From: Miltoncostaea sp963770865
GTDB lineage: Bacteria > Actinomycetota > Thermoleophilia > Miltoncostaeales > Miltoncostaeaceae
NCBI GenBank assembly: GCA_963770865.1
Contig: CAVYRD010000001.1
Coordinates: forward strand, 295,985 to 359,984
Direction: 5' to 3'
Length of the DNA stretch: 64,000 nucleotides
Positions within the stretch are counted from its first letter, which is position 1. Each line of letters begins with the position of its first letter. Positions 1 to 8,646 of this stretch are shown one piece after another. The translations under genes were made by a program, and so were the position numbers. The notes below the pieces were generated by a model. The model was not told the origin of the DNA and ran no database searches. It worked only from the letters and a program-made list of their open reading frames with translations.

Positions 1-557
1 ACCGCACCGTCGGGGGCCATCGCCGCTTCGCGGTCGATGAGCTGCGCGCCTGGCTCGAGGAGCGGGGGGCGCCCGCGCCCGAGGCGCGCCGCCTGCGGCG
101 CACGCCGCAGGAGGTGCCGGCCTGCCCGATGCTCGCCCGCGAGCTGAACGCCCGCACCGAGGCCGTCATCGCGCGCGTGCTGGAGGGCTACGACGACGAC
201 GTGCCCACGCCGCTGCCGCCCCCCACGATGCCCGCCATGCGCCGCCTCACCTCCCGCTTCCTGCGCATCCTGACCTCGGGCCTCGAGTCCGGGCGCCCCG
301 GCGCCGCGGCGGGGCGGGCCGAGCTGGCCGGCCTGCGCGGGGGCCTTCAGGGCGCGACCGGGGCGCGGGTCCTGGTGGAGCACACCCGCGTCGCGGCCGC
401 GGTGCTGGCCGAGGCCGAGGCCGCGCGGCGGGAGGGCGTCCGCATGGAGCCGCTCGCCATCCCGGCGCTCTGCGCGGTGATCGACCACGCCCAGGCCGCC
501 GTGGCCCAGGGCTTCGAGCAGGCTCACGGCCTGCGCGCGCCGCTCCCGCCCCGCTAG
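1..557 (+). CDS. MerR/excisionase-type DNA-binding protein, 3' part
   Basis: The frame is open from base 3 and the gene begins before the window. The first visible residues read RTVGGHRRF followed by an ELRAWL helix, which is the second half of a MerR/excisionase-like winged helix (recognition helix, wing and the start of the following helix). About 150 residues follow that are Ala/Arg/Leu-rich and helical, with no catalytic motif; this would be the effector or dimer part. Known for the family: DNA-binding regulators whose C-terminal part varies. It ends at 557, before the promoter of the yceI unit, so it may or may not be functionally linked to that unit. An ATG at 114 exists but starting there would delete the DNA-binding domain. 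Confidence 0.6.
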   Translation, partial: RTVGGHRRFAVDELRAWLEERGAPAPEARRLRRTPQEVPACPMLARELNARTEAVIARVLEGYDDDVPTPLPPPTMPAMRRLTSRFLRILTSGLESGRPGAAAGRAELAGLRGGLQGATGARVLVEHTRVAAAVLAEAEAARREGVRMEPLAIPALCAVIDHAQAAVAQGFEQAHGLRAPLPPR

Positions 558-599
558 CCCCCTCCATCGTGCGTGGGTCGTGTCGTTGCGCCCGCAAGC

Positions 600-640
600 T
601 TGACAGAGCAACAATGTTGCACCTATAGTTGCTCCAGCAA
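600..640 (+). promoter_or_regulatory. sigma-70 promoter with overlapping MarR-type operators
   Basis: A consensus -35 TTGACA (600-605) and -10 TATAGT (624-629) are separated by 18 bases. The spacer holds a perfect palindrome GCAACAATGTTGC (608-620), and a second one, TTGCTCCAGCAA (629-640), covers the -10 and start region. Paired short palindromes inside a promoter are typical MarR-family operators, and a MarR regulator is encoded third in this unit (2215-2778). I infer autoregulated repression of yceI, the dioxygenase and marR. Confidence 0.75.
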
Positions 641-688
641 GCAAATGGAGCCGGACGACAGACCGGCCGCCTCACAGGGAGCAGCGCC

Positions 689-1253
689 ATGAGCACCGCC
701 ACCACCGCAACCACCATCATCCCGGCCGGCACCTGGGCCATCGACCCCGCTCATTCGCGGGTCGGCTTCGCCGTGAAGCACCTCGGCATCGCGACGGTCC
801 GCGGCACCGTTCGACCAGTTCGAGGGCACGCTGTCCACCGAGGGCGACATCGCGGACGCCGCGATCACCGCCACGATCGAGGCCGCCTCGATCAGCACCC
901 GCGAGGAGCAGCGCGACGCCCACCTGCGCTCGGCCGACTTCTTCGACGCCGAGGTCCACCCGCAGCTCACCTTCCGCTCGACGGCGATCCGCGCCATCGA
1001 CGACGAGACCCTCGCCGTGACCGGCGACCTCTCGATGCACGGCGTCACCCGCCCGGTGGAGCTCACGGCCGAGGTGCAGGGCACCGAGACCGACCCGTGG
1101 GGCAACGAGCGCGTGGCCCTGGAGCTGTCCGGCCAGCTGAGCCGCGGCGAGTACGGGATGACGTTCAACCAGGCGCTCGGCAGCGGCAACGTGCTGGTCT
1201 CCGACAGGGTCAAGATCAGCCTCGACGTCTCGCTGGTCAAGCAGGCCGGCTGA
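689..1253 (+). CDS. YceI-like lipocalin-fold protein (frameshifted)
   Basis: YceI family proteins bind polyisoprenoid-like lipids in a beta-barrel, usually in the envelope. The N-terminus has the family opening, IDPAHSRVGFAVKHLG, and the second half has SMHGVTRPVEL and the end motif. No signal peptide is visible, so this is the cytoplasmic type common in actinomycetes. The reading frame breaks near 808: GGCACC GTT should be GGCACG TTC, one extra C, after which the next frame continues FDQFEG. Repaired length is about 187 residues, normal for the family. A Shine-Dalgarno-like AGGGAGC precedes the ATG. First gene of a MarR-controlled unit; in other bacteria yceI genes often sit with marR genes and respond to organic or oxidative stress. 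Confidence 0.85.
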
Positions 1254-1282
1254 CCCCGGCGCCCGCGGAGAGGAGCACCATC

Positions 1283-2200
1283 ATGGACCCCGCCGTCCTG
1301 AGCGGCACGGCCGTCGCCGCCGACCGGATCACCTACGGAGCGGTCGAGCTCGACGTCACCGACATCGGCAGGTCCCTCGCCTTCTGGCGGGACCTGATCG
1401 GACTGGCCGAGCTGGCGCGCGACGAGTCGGGCGCCGTGCGCCTGGGCTCGGGCGAGCGGGACCTGATCGTGCTCCACCCGGGCGCGGAGCGCCCGGTCCT
1501 CCGCGGGCACGCGGGCCTCTACCACGTCGCGCTGCACCTGCCCGACGGGCCCGAGTTCGCGCGGATCCTGGCACGGCTCGCGGCCCTGCGGGCGTCGCAG
1601 GCGCCGACGGACCACATCTTCTCGATGGCCACCTACCTGACCGACCCCGACGGCATCGGCCTCGAGCTCACACTCGAGACGCCCGAGCGCTTCGCGGGCT
1701 TCGAGATCGGCCCCGGGTCGATCGTCGTGCTCGACAGCGACGGCCGCCGCCGCGGGCCCACCGAACCGCTCGACCTCGCCCCGGTGCTGGAGTGGCTGGG
1801 CGACCGGCCCCTGATCGAGCCGTTCGCGCCCGGCGCGACCGTCGGCCACGTCCACCTGCACGTGCCCGACCTCGCCGCGGGCGTCGCCTTCCACCGCGAC
1901 GTGATCGGCTTCGACGAGCACATGGTGATGCCCGCCATCGGCATGGCCGATCTGAGCGCCGGCGGGCGCTTCCCCCACCGCCTCGCGCTCAACGTCTGGA
2001 ACGGCCCGCGCGCGGTGCAGCCGCCGCCCGGGACCGCCGGGATGCGCCGGTTCACGCTGAGGCTGCGCGACGCCGGCGCCCTCGACGCCGCCCGGGAGCG
2101 CCTCGTCGCCGCCGGGATCGCGAACGAGCAGGGCCCCGACGGCATCGAGACGCGCGACCCGGCGGGCAACCCGCTGCGCCTCACGTCCGAGCGGATCTGA
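1283..2200 (+). CDS. Two-domain glyoxalase/extradiol dioxygenase (VOC superfamily, CatE-like)
   Basis: The 305-residue protein has two consecutive betaalphabetabetabeta VOC modules, about residues 15-135 and 180-300. The second module holds the expected metal-binding line: VGHVHLHVPDL near the start and an ETRDPAGNPLRL end where the Glu ligand normally lies; the first has GLYHVALHLPD and GIGLELTLE. This order matches catechol-2,3-dioxygenase CatE of Bacillus, an iron(II) ring-cleaving enzyme. Start ATG has GGAGAGGAG upstream. Sits between yceI and marR, a common arrangement for aromatic or quinone detoxification under a MarR regulator. The exact substrate cannot be read from sequence. Confidence 0.75.
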   Translation: MDPAVLSGTAVAADRITYGAVELDVTDIGRSLAFWRDLIGLAELARDESGAVRLGSGERDLIVLHPGAERPVLRGHAGLYHVALHLPDGPEFARILARLAALRASQAPTDHIFSMATYLTDPDGIGLELTLETPERFAGFEIGPGSIVVLDSDGRRRGPTEPLDLAPVLEWLGDRPLIEPFAPGATVGHVHLHVPDLAAGVAFHRDVIGFDEHMVMPAIGMADLSAGGRFPHRLALNVWNGPRAVQPPPGTAGMRRFTLRLRDAGALDAARERLVAAGIANEQGPDGIETRDPAGNPLRLTSERI

Positions 2201-2214
2201 CAGGCTCGGCGGCG

Positions 2215-2778
2215 ATGAGCACCGGATCGCGCTCCACCGCCCCCCGCGCCGCCGACGACCCGATGCCGGCCGTGAGGGCGCGCGCCGGGAACATGATGGG
2301 CCGCAACGTCAACGGCTGGACCCCCGAGCGCGCCGCCGCCTGGGAGGGGATGCTCGAGCTCTCGCGGGTGCTGCGCCGCGCGGCCGAGGTCCTGCTCGAG
2401 GACCGTCACGAGCTCGGCATCAGCATGCTCGGCATCCTGGGGCGCCTGCTGCGCGCGCCGGAGCAGACCCTGCGTCAGACCGACCTCGCCGACGCGATGG
2501 GCCTGAGCCTGAGCCGCGTCTCGCGGCTGATCGACGCCCTCGAGGCCCGGGGGCTGGTCGCCCGCCGGCCCTGCCCGACCGACGCGCGCGCCGTCAACGT
2601 CGAGCTGACCCGCGCCGGGCGCGCCCGCGCGACGGCCGCCCAGGACACGGTCCACGCCTTCGTCTCGGAGCGCTTCATCGAGCCGCTGACCGAGGAGGAG
2701 ATCGCGGTCCTGGCGGGCGCCTTCACCAAGCTCATCCGGCGCGCCCCGCGCGATCCCGAGGCGCCGGACGCCTCCTGA
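2215..2778 (+). CDS. MarR-family transcriptional regulator
   Basis: A 187-residue winged-helix protein. Residues about 60-160 carry the MarR fold: QTDLADAMGLSLSRVSRLIDALEARGLVARR is the recognition helix region, followed by the wing (RAVNVELTRAGRA). An N-terminal extension of about 35 residues is not typical. It begins 15 bases after the dioxygenase stop and ends at a strong hairpin. It probably binds the palindromes at 608-640 and is released by an aromatic or oxidised ligand that the upstream enzyme handles; this is inference from order. Confidence 0.85.
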   Translation: MSTGSRSTAPRAADDPMPAVRARAGNMMGRNVNGWTPERAAAWEGMLELSRVLRRAAEVLLEDRHELGISMLGILGRLLRAPEQTLRQTDLADAMGLSLSRVSRLIDALEARGLVARRPCPTDARAVNVELTRAGRARATAAQDTVHAFVSERFIEPLTEEEIAVLAGAFTKLIRRAPRDPEAPDAS

Positions 2779-2782
2779 CACG

Positions 2783-2810
2783 GGACGACCCCGCCGGAGC
2801 GGGGCCGTCC
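2783..2810 (+). terminator. Hairpin terminator after marR
   Basis: GGACGACCCCGC pairs with GCGGGGCCGTCC over a short loop directly after the marR stop. No T-run follows. It may serve both marR and the convergent methyltransferase gene. Confidence 0.6.
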
Positions 2811-2835
2811 TGCGATCGGAGCCGGCGGCAGCGCG

Positions 2836-3894
2836 TCAGCGCCGGGCCTCGAGGACGAGGTTGAACGGCGTCTCGTGGGCGACGCGCACCGAGCCGAAGC
2901 CCGCCTCCCGGAGGACGGCCGCGATGCGGGCCGGGCCGGCCTGCGCGCCGAGGGCGAGCCCGACCTCCTCCGAGCGGGAGTGCGGGCAGCAGAGGACCGT
3001 CGAGCCGGTGTAGTACAGGCGGCCGATGATCCCGACGTTCTCGCCGACCGCGTCCGCGGCGTACGGCTCGACGACCATCAGGGTCCCGTCCTCCACGAGC
3101 GCCTCGCGCGCGTGCCGGGCGGCCCCGACGGGGTCGCCGAGGTCGTGGAGCATGTCGAAGAAGCAGATCAGGTCGTAGCCGTCGGCGGGGTAGGACTTCG
3201 CGTCGGCGCGCCGGAACGCGACCCGGCCCGCGACGCCGGCCGCCTCGGCCTCGGCGCGTGCCGTCTCGAGCGAGGCCTCGTGCGTGTCGAAGCCGTCGAC
3301 GCGGCAGCGCCCGAACGCCTGCGCCAGCAGGACCGACGAGTGCCCGTGGCCGCAGCCCACGTCCGCGACGCGGGCCCCGCGCTCCAGTCGCTCGACGACG
3401 CCGTCGAGGGCCGGGAGCCACTCCGGCACCAGCGAGGCGCGGTAGGCGTTGCGGTAGAGGGCGGAGACCCCGCAGTACATGCGCGCGTCGTGCTCGCCCC
3501 AGGGGATCCCCGCGCCGGTGCGGAACGCGTCGAGCGTCCGTTCCTGGTCGAACCACATCGACGCCGGGATCTCGAACGCGGGCGGCAGGAAGAACGGGCT
3601 GTCCTCGTCCACGAGCACCGGCACGTGCTCGGCCGGCAGCTCGTAGGTCCCGGACTCCTCGTGGTGCACGAGGTAGCCGCCCGCCACCTGCGAGTTCAGC
3701 CACTCGCGCACGTAGCGCTCCTCGCACCCCGTCCGGCTCGCGACCTCGAACGCGCTCAGCGGCCCCTGCCCGGCCAGCGCGCGGTAGAGCCCGAGCCGGT
3801 GCCCTGTGCTGACCATCACGCCGCCATAGCAGGCGGCCAGATCGGCCAGGGCCTGCCCGACGAACGCCTCCGTCGTCCTCTCCTCGACCGGCAT
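2836..3894 (-). CDS. SAM-dependent methyltransferase with N-terminal winged helix
   Basis: The 352-residue protein has an N-terminal helical/winged-helix dimer domain (about 1-100; LGLYRALAGQGPLSAFEVASRTGCEERYVREWL) like plant-type O-methyltransferases and the rRNA-methyltransferase-like family, then a Rossmann methyltransferase. The SAM motif I is VADVGCGHGHSS, followed by an acidic D in motif II (VDGFDTHEAS) and FFDMLHDLGDP in motif IV. The start with GGGAGGT five bases upstream is preferred over longer options. It is divergent from the AraC-type regulator at 3989, sharing a 95-base intergenic region, so the two may be regulated together. Substrate unknown. Confidence 0.8.
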   Translation of the reverse strand: MPVEERTTEAFVGQALADLAACYGGVMVSTGHRLGLYRALAGQGPLSAFEVASRTGCEERYVREWLNSQVAGGYLVHHEESGTYELPAEHVPVLVDEDSPFFLPPAFEIPASMWFDQERTLDAFRTGAGIPWGEHDARMYCGVSALYRNAYRASLVPEWLPALDGVVERLERGARVADVGCGHGHSSVLLAQAFGRCRVDGFDTHEASLETARAEAEAAGVAGRVAFRRADAKSYPADGYDLICFFDMLHDLGDPVGAARHAREALVEDGTLMVVEPYAADAVGENVGIIGRLYYTGSTVLCCPHSRSEEVGLALGAQAGPARIAAVLREAGFGSVRVAHETPFNLVLEARR

Positions 3895-3988
3895 CGTCAA
3901 CCTCCCGTTCCTGGTTTCACCGACCTGGCCACGGTCGCCGTTGCGGCTCGGGGGCGGAAGGGTGAGACTGCCCGGAACAGGTTCGAAC

Positions 3989-5112
3989 GTGCCAACGGAC
4001 ACCCGACCCAGCCGCCGCGAGCCCCTCCGGGTCTCGCTGCTCGTGTTCCCCGACGCCGCGGTCGGCAGCCTCACCGGCATGTACGACACGCTCTCCTGCT
4101 TCCCGCTCGTGAGCAGCGTCGACCCGGCGGTGCCCTCCGTGCCCCCCTTCCACGTCGAGCTGGTCGGCGCCCCGGGCGGCCCGGTCACGACGGCGAGCGG
4201 GATCCCCCTCCCCGTGCACCGCTCGATCGACGACCCCGGACGGACCGACATCGCGATCGTCCCGTCACTGCTCGTCCGCGACGGCGCCTGGGAGCGCGGC
4301 CGCCACCCCCGGCTGGTGGCGTGGCTGACGCGCGTGCACGCGGAGGGGGGGCTCCTGTGCTCCGCGTGCTCGGGCGTGCTCCTGATCGCGGAGACCGGGC
4401 TCCTGTCGGGCCGGAGCGTCACGATGCACCCGGCCTACGCGGCCACCTTCCGGGACAACTACCCGGACGTCGGGCTGAGGCTCGACGAGGTGCTCGTCGC
4501 GACCGGCGAGCGCCAGGAGCTCGTGATGTCCGGCGCGTCGGCCTCCTGGCACGACCTCGTCCTCTACCTCGTCGCGCGCCACGTCGGGCCCACCGTCGCC
4601 CAGGCCCTCGCGAAGTACCTGCTCCTGCAGTGGCACACCGAGGCCAGGCGCCGTACGTGCCCTTCCACGCGCCGCTCGACCACGGCGACGGGGTCGTCGC
4701 GGAGGCGCAGGAGTGGCTGCGCGCCCACTACGCCGTCGCCGCCCCCGTGGCCGAGCTCGTCGAGCGCTCCGGGCTGCCGGAGCGGACGTTCAAGCGCCGC
4801 TTCACCGCGGCGACCGGGCACTCGCCGATCGCGTACGTCCAGCGCGTCCGCGTGGAGGAGGCCAAGCGGCGCCTCGAGCGCACCGCGGAGTCGGTCGACG
4901 CGATCAGCTACGCCGTCGGGTACGAGGACCCCGCCTCCTTCCGCCGACTCTTCAAGCGCATCGCCGGCATAACCCCGGGCGCGTACCGGCGCAAGCTGCG
5001 GCTCCCGGCCTTCGCGAGGGCGGACGCCCGCCCGGGCGGACGGCCGAGCGCCGGACGGCGCCTGAATTGGGACGACCCCGCCGAGGCGGGGTCGTCCTTT
5101 AGCAGGCCGTAA
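3989..5112 (+). CDS. GlxA-type AraC-family regulator (frameshifted)
   Basis: The N-terminal half (about 10-200) is a DJ-1/PfpI amidotransferase-like domain with the nucleophile-elbow line GGLLCSACSGVLLIAETGLL, here used for sensing rather than catalysis. The C-terminal half has the double helix-turn-helix of AraC proteins: PVAELVERSGLPERTFKRRFTAATG and DAISYAVGYEDPASFRRLFK, ending in ITPGAYRR. The frame breaks near 4642, where GAGGCCAGG should be GAGGGCCAGG (one missing G). In the present frame the stop lies inside the RNase P gene, past a terminator; a TGA in another frame at 5062 suggests a second small frame error near the end. GTG at 3989 chosen because the domain begins soon after; the start is uncertain. 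Confidence 0.8.
5070..5097. terminator. Bidirectional hairpin terminator between araC-type gene and rnpB
   Basis: A perfect 13-base-pair stem, GGACGACCCCGCC / GGCGGGGTCGTCC, with a two-base GA loop is followed on the plus strand by TTT. On the minus strand it lies directly downstream of RNase P RNA. It can end both convergent transcripts. Confidence 0.8.
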
Positions 5113-5436
5113 GCCGGATTCTGTCGTGGGCAGCCATCCATCTGGGACGCCTGTCGCCAGACGCCTCATGCGGCCGACCTGGAGCTGGGCGAGCAACCCG
5201 TGACGCCCCGGTTTGGCCTTGCACCGAGTGGGGTTTACCGAGCCGGCCTGTCACCAGACCGCTGGTGCGCTCTTACCGCACCTTTTCACCGTTGCCGCCG
5301 ACGCGAGCGCCGAGGCTGTGTATTTCTGTGGCACTTTCCCTGGGGTTTCCCCCGCTGGCCGTTAACCAGCACCCTGCTCTGCGGTGTCCGGACTTTCCTC
5401 GAGCCGCCGAGGCGACCCGCGGCTGCCTGACCTGCC
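5101..5436 (-). ncRNA. rnpB: RNase P RNA (bacterial)
   Basis: Catalytic RNA that trims tRNA 5' ends. Read on the minus strand the conserved core is present: GAGGAAAGTCCGGACACC near the 5' end (CR-I), then AGGGTGCTGG, GGGGGAAACCCCAGGGAAAGTGCCACAGA in pieces, GAAAAGGTGCGGTAAGAGCGC (CR-II/III) and, near the 3' end, GACAGAATCCGGCTTACGGCC (CR-V). The P1 stem pairs GGCAGGTC (5436-5429) with GGCCTGCT (5108-5101), which sets both ends. A -10 box TACTCT lies at 5447-5442 on the minus strand, six bases before the 5' end. Confidence 0.95.
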
Positions 5437-5452
5437 GTGTGAGAGTAGCGCC

Positions 5453-6406
5453 ATGCGCGTCGTCTCGCTCCTGCCGTCCGCGACCGAGATCCTCTTCGCC
5501 CTCGGGGCCGGCGACCATGTCGTCGGCGTCACCTTCGAGTGCGACCACCCGCCCGAGGCGCGCCGGCGGCGGATCGTCTCGACGAGCGCGCTCGCCGGGG
5601 GACTGAGCCTCGCCGAGATCGACGCCGCCGTCTCGGCGAGGATGGCGGCGGGCGAGGACCTCTACCACTTGGACGAGGGCGCCCTGGCGAGCCTCGCCGC
5701 CGACCTGGTCGTGACCCAGGACCTCTGCGCCGTCTGCGCGGTGGACGCCGCCGACGTGGCGGCCGCGCTCGATCACCTGGGCTGCGAGGGCCGGGTGCTC
5801 ACCGTGGCGCCGACCGACCTGGAGGGCGTGCTCGGCTCGATACGCGACCTCGGCGCCGCCGTCGGCGCCGACGCCCGGGCGGACGAGCTGGTCGCAGGGC
5901 TGCGCGCGCGCCTCGCCGCGGTCGCGGAGCGGGTCGCCGGCGCTCCCGCGCCCCGGACCCTGCTCCTCGAGTGGACCGACCCGCCGTTCGCGCCGGGGCA
6001 CTGGGTGCCCGAGATGATCGAGGCCGCCGGCGGGCGCAACGTGCTCGGCGCGGCGGGTAGCCGCTCGGATCGCGTGTCCTGGGACGACGTCGCCGCCGCC
6101 CGGCCCGAGGTGATCGTGTGCGCACCCTGCGGGCTGGACCTGCCGGCGTCGGCCCGGGCGGCCGAGGCCGCTCTCGGCCTCGGCGTGCTGCCCGCCGGCG
6201 CCGAGGTCTGGGCCGTGGATGCGAACGCGTCGTACGCACGGCCGGGCCCGCGCCTCATCGACGGCGTCGAGGCGCTCGCCGGCATCCTCCACCCGGCCCG
6301 TGCGCCGGCGCCCCCTCCGCACGCCGCACGGAGGATCCGCGCCCAGGGGGCCGATCCGGCGGTCAGAGCCGGCGGAGGACCCCCACCACGACCCCGAGGA
6401 TGCTGA
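5453..6406 (+). CDS. Cobalamin-binding-like periplasmic-binding-fold protein (BtuF family, no signal peptide)
   Basis: The protein opens with MRVVSLLPSATEILFALGAGDHVVGVTFECDHP, the standard start of the BtuF/FepB class III binding fold, and ends with EALAGILHP. It has two Rossmann-like lobes joined by a helix (about residues 140-165). There is no signal peptide or lipobox, which places it in the cytoplasm, as for many actinobacterial cobalamin-binding homologues; the ligand is not proven. The last 25 residues are Pro/Arg-rich and overlap the lexA 3' end by 44 bases, so the native stop may have been lost by a small frame error. No cobalamin riboswitch is visible upstream. Confidence 0.65.
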   Translation: MRVVSLLPSATEILFALGAGDHVVGVTFECDHPPEARRRRIVSTSALAGGLSLAEIDAAVSARMAAGEDLYHLDEGALASLAADLVVTQDLCAVCAVDAADVAAALDHLGCEGRVLTVAPTDLEGVLGSIRDLGAAVGADARADELVAGLRARLAAVAERVAGAPAPRTLLLEWTDPPFAPGHWVPEMIEAAGGRNVLGAAGSRSDRVSWDDVAAARPEVIVCAPCGLDLPASARAAEAALGLGVLPAGAEVWAVDANASYARPGPRLIDGVEALAGILHPARAPAPPPHAARRIRAQGADPAVRAGGGPPPRPRGC

Positions 6407-6964
6407 CCTCGTCGGGCACGATCGGCGCGAAGGCGGAGTTCTCGGGCATCAGATGCACGCGGCCGTCGACGAACTTCAGCCGCTTCACCGTCGCCTCGTC
6501 CTCGATCTGGGCCACGACGATCTCGCCCTCGTCGGCCGTCGGCCGCCGGGCCACGACGACCAGGTCGCCGTCGAGGATGCCGGCGTCGATCATCGAGTCG
6601 CCGGTGACGCGGAGCATGAAGTCGCCCGGGAAGGGCGAGGCGATCCACTCCTCGACGTCCTGCTCGGCGAGGCGCGGCACGCCGGCGGCCACGGAGCCGA
6701 CGAGCGGCAGGGCCTCGGCGGAGGGCGGGGGGCGGGCGCGGCCTCGACGGCGTCGCGGCACACGAACATCGCCCGGGGCTTGGTGGGGTCGCGGCGGATG
6801 TGACCGCCCGACTCGAGCTTGGCCAGGTGGGCGTGGACCGTTGACGGCGACGCCAGCCCGACGGCCAGGCCGATCTCGCGGACGGTGGGCGGATAGCCGG
6901 TCTCGCGGCAATGGCGCGAGATGAACGTGAGGATCGCGGACTGGCGGTCGGTGAGATCGTCCAT
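6363..6964 (-). CDS. lexA: LexA SOS repressor (frameshifted)
   Basis: Repressor of the DNA-damage response, cut by itself when RecA filaments form. N-terminal winged helix: MDDLTDRQSAILTFISRH...YPPTVREIGLAVGLASPSTVHAHLAKLE. C-terminal S24 peptidase: cleavage site Ala-Gly in GSVAAGVPRLA, catalytic Ser in GDSMIDAGI and Lys in ATVKRLKF. The frame breaks in a run of six G on the plus strand (6727-6732); seven are needed to join EAAPAP to PPSAEALPLVG. Repaired length 200 residues, normal. Given that everything else is intact I consider the break a sequence error. Its own operator lies at 6987-7000. Confidence 0.9.
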
Positions 6965-6986
6965 GCCGGGGTGTGCCTCCGGGACG

Positions 6987-7000
6987 CGAACAGGTGTTCC
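6987..7000. promoter_or_regulatory. LexA (SOS) box upstream of lexA
   Basis: CGAACAGGTGTTCC fits the Gram-positive SOS consensus CGAAC-N4-GTTCG with one mismatch at the last base. It lies 23 bases upstream of the lexA ATG, as expected for autoregulation. Confidence 0.75.
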
Positions 7001-7057
7001 GGACGCTACCAGAGCGTGGGGCGAAATCCAGGACGCTCGGGGGATACCGGCCTCGTC

Positions 7058-7063
7058 TATACT
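7058..7063 (+). promoter_or_regulatory. -10 element of tRNA-Leu
   Basis: TATACT lies 12 bases before the mature tRNA start. No clear -35 is seen at the usual distance. Confidence 0.5.
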
Positions 7064-7075
7064 CCCCCGGCCCAC

Positions 7076-7161
<86 letters not shown>

Positions 7162-7166
7162 CTGAC

Positions 7167-7192
7167 GAGGGCCCCGCTCCGGCGGGGCCCTC
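7167..7192. terminator. Hairpin terminator after tRNA-Leu
   Basis: GAGGGCCCCGC / GCGGGGCCCTC form an 11-base-pair stem over a TCCG loop, five bases after the tRNA 3' end. Confidence 0.8.
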
Positions 7193-7198
7193 GGTCGT

Positions 7199-8103
7199 TC
7201 CAGCGAGGACGTCCGCTCGACCTGGCCCGAGGGCGCCGTCCCGCACCTGCCCGAGGATGTCGCGCAGCTCGGCGAGCTCTGTGCGCAGCATGTCGTGGAC
7301 GTCGATCAGGTGCCTGCCGACGAGCTGCCCGCGCGCGCCCGGTTCGACCTGGGCCCGGACGGCGGGGGCGACCTCGCCGGCAAACGCCTCGATCACGACG
7401 GGGTCGTCGGCCATCACGATGAACGTGCCGACGCCGTCCTCGACGGCCAGGCGCGCCAGGTCGTCCGCCGACGGGACGCCGCCGGCCAGGTTCAGCAGGC
7501 GGCGGATCTCCGACGGCCGGCGCCCGGCGCGGTCGGCCGCCTCGTCGATGGCCGCGTTGCCGGCGGCCAGGGCGCCCGGCTCGAGGTGCGGCCGGCTGGG
7601 CAGCCAGCCGTCGGCCTTGCGGCCCACCAGGTCGAGCATCCGCGGCTTGTACGCCCCGACCCAGATGCCCACGTCGTGGAGCGGCGCGGGCCCCCGCGCC
7701 GCTCCGTCGAGGCGGTGGTGCGCGCCCTCGACCCGGGCGCCGCCCGGCCGGCCCGTGTCCCACAGCGCGCGGATCACGTCGATCGCCTCCTCGAGCGCGG
7801 CGACGCTCTGCCCCGGGGTCAGCCGCGGGCCGCCCATCGCGGCGATGGCGTCCCAGAAGGCGCCGGCGCCGAGACCGAGCTCCGCGCCTCCGCGCTCAGA
7901 CGCACGCGGCGGGTGCGGGCCGCGGCGAAGCAGAGCAGCGTCCAGGTGTCGAGGAACCGGGACTGGTACGGGTGGTCCTGGAACGTGACCAGGTCGAGGC
8001 CGGAGTCGTCGGCCAGGACGGCCAGCGCGAGGACGCCCTCGGGGTCCGCGGCCGCGGGCGTGATGAAGACCCCGAACGCGAGGTCGTGCCCGTAGTCGCC
8101 CAC
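7199..8103 (-). pseudogene. Degraded LLM-class (F420/flavin) oxidoreductase with stub of a hemerythrin-like tail
   Basis: The N-terminus is a normal luciferase-like monooxygenase start (GVFITPAAADPEGVLALAVLADDSGLDLVTFQDHPYQSRFLDTW). After VRLS the family's next 25-30 residues (the PNV...LDLLS stretch) are missing, and the frame then changes to GGAELGLGAGAFWDAIAAMGG, so there is an out-of-frame deletion near 7886-7896. The barrel then continues to EAFAGEVAPAVRAQV. It ends in DVHDMLRTELAELRDILGQV, the first helix of the hemerythrin HHE domain fused to many actinobacterial members, and then runs without a stop through the terminator, the antisense of tRNA-Leu and into lexA. The rest of the HHE domain is absent. 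Deletion, frame change and loss of the natural end together indicate a dead gene. Confidence 0.75.
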
Positions 8104-8142
8104 GGACGCCAGCCTAGGGACAGGTGGCGGCGGGGGCCCCGG

Positions 8143-8208
8143 TCAGCGCCAGCAGGAGCGGCGCCAGAGGACGAGCATGCCCGTCACCCAGTGGAGCGCG
8201 TGTCGCAT
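8143..8208 (-). CDS. Possible 21-residue peptide with strong ribosome site
   Basis: ATG is preceded by GGAGGT at three bases' spacing. The peptide begins MRHALHWVTGMLVLWRRSC and ends WR; Trp-rich and basic with a short hydrophobic core. I recognise no family. The ribosome site is the only support, and spacing is short. Confidence 0.2.
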   Translation of the reverse strand: MRHALHWVTGMLVLWRRSCWR

Positions 8209-8368
8209 ATGACCTCCATCGGCGCGACGGCGCTCCGGGATGAGCGCCCGCCCCGTGGACTTCGGTGTGCGCCCGGCGCGCTCCTGCCCGGGCGGGGACG
8301 GCGCGTCGGGTCACGGGGTCGCGAACGGGCCGGCGCCGGCGATCAGGCCGGCGCGACGACCCGGGCGG

Positions 8369-8509
8369 TCAGCCGAAGATGTTCCCGATGAGCTCGACGA
8401 TCCAGGCCAGGATGTAGACCTGGAGCACGGCGCCGAGGTAGATGGCCAGCGCGATCACCGGAACGGCGATCGCACCCCCGACCCACTTGGTGGCTGTGGC
8501 GGTGTTCAT
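8369..8509 (-). CDS. Small membrane protein, 46 residues
   Basis: MNTATATKWVGGAIAVPVIALA starts a protein with one or two hydrophobic segments (about 8-25 and 27-44), the second AVLQVYILAWIVELIGNIF. No family recognised. The internal ATG is chosen over the longer frame because the upstream part is Arg/Pro-rich with no membrane character. Stands alone between the degraded oxidoreductase and a divergent small gene. Confidence 0.5.
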   Translation of the reverse strand: MNTATATKWVGGAIAVPVIALAIYLGAVLQVYILAWIVELIGNIFG

Positions 8510-8646
8510 CGCGGGGAACCCTACCCGCCGATCCGGCCGTCGGAAAGGGCGCTCCGGCACGAGGGGCACCTGACCCCGGAGGACGGGCCGAGGGGCCTCA
8601 CTAGACTGGTGGCGCACCCGCACCCGGACGAGGATGGACCCGCAGC

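Noticed and set aside
5200..5606. Plus-strand coding frames over RNase P RNA
   Set aside because: They overlap a conserved structural RNA and have no protein-like features.
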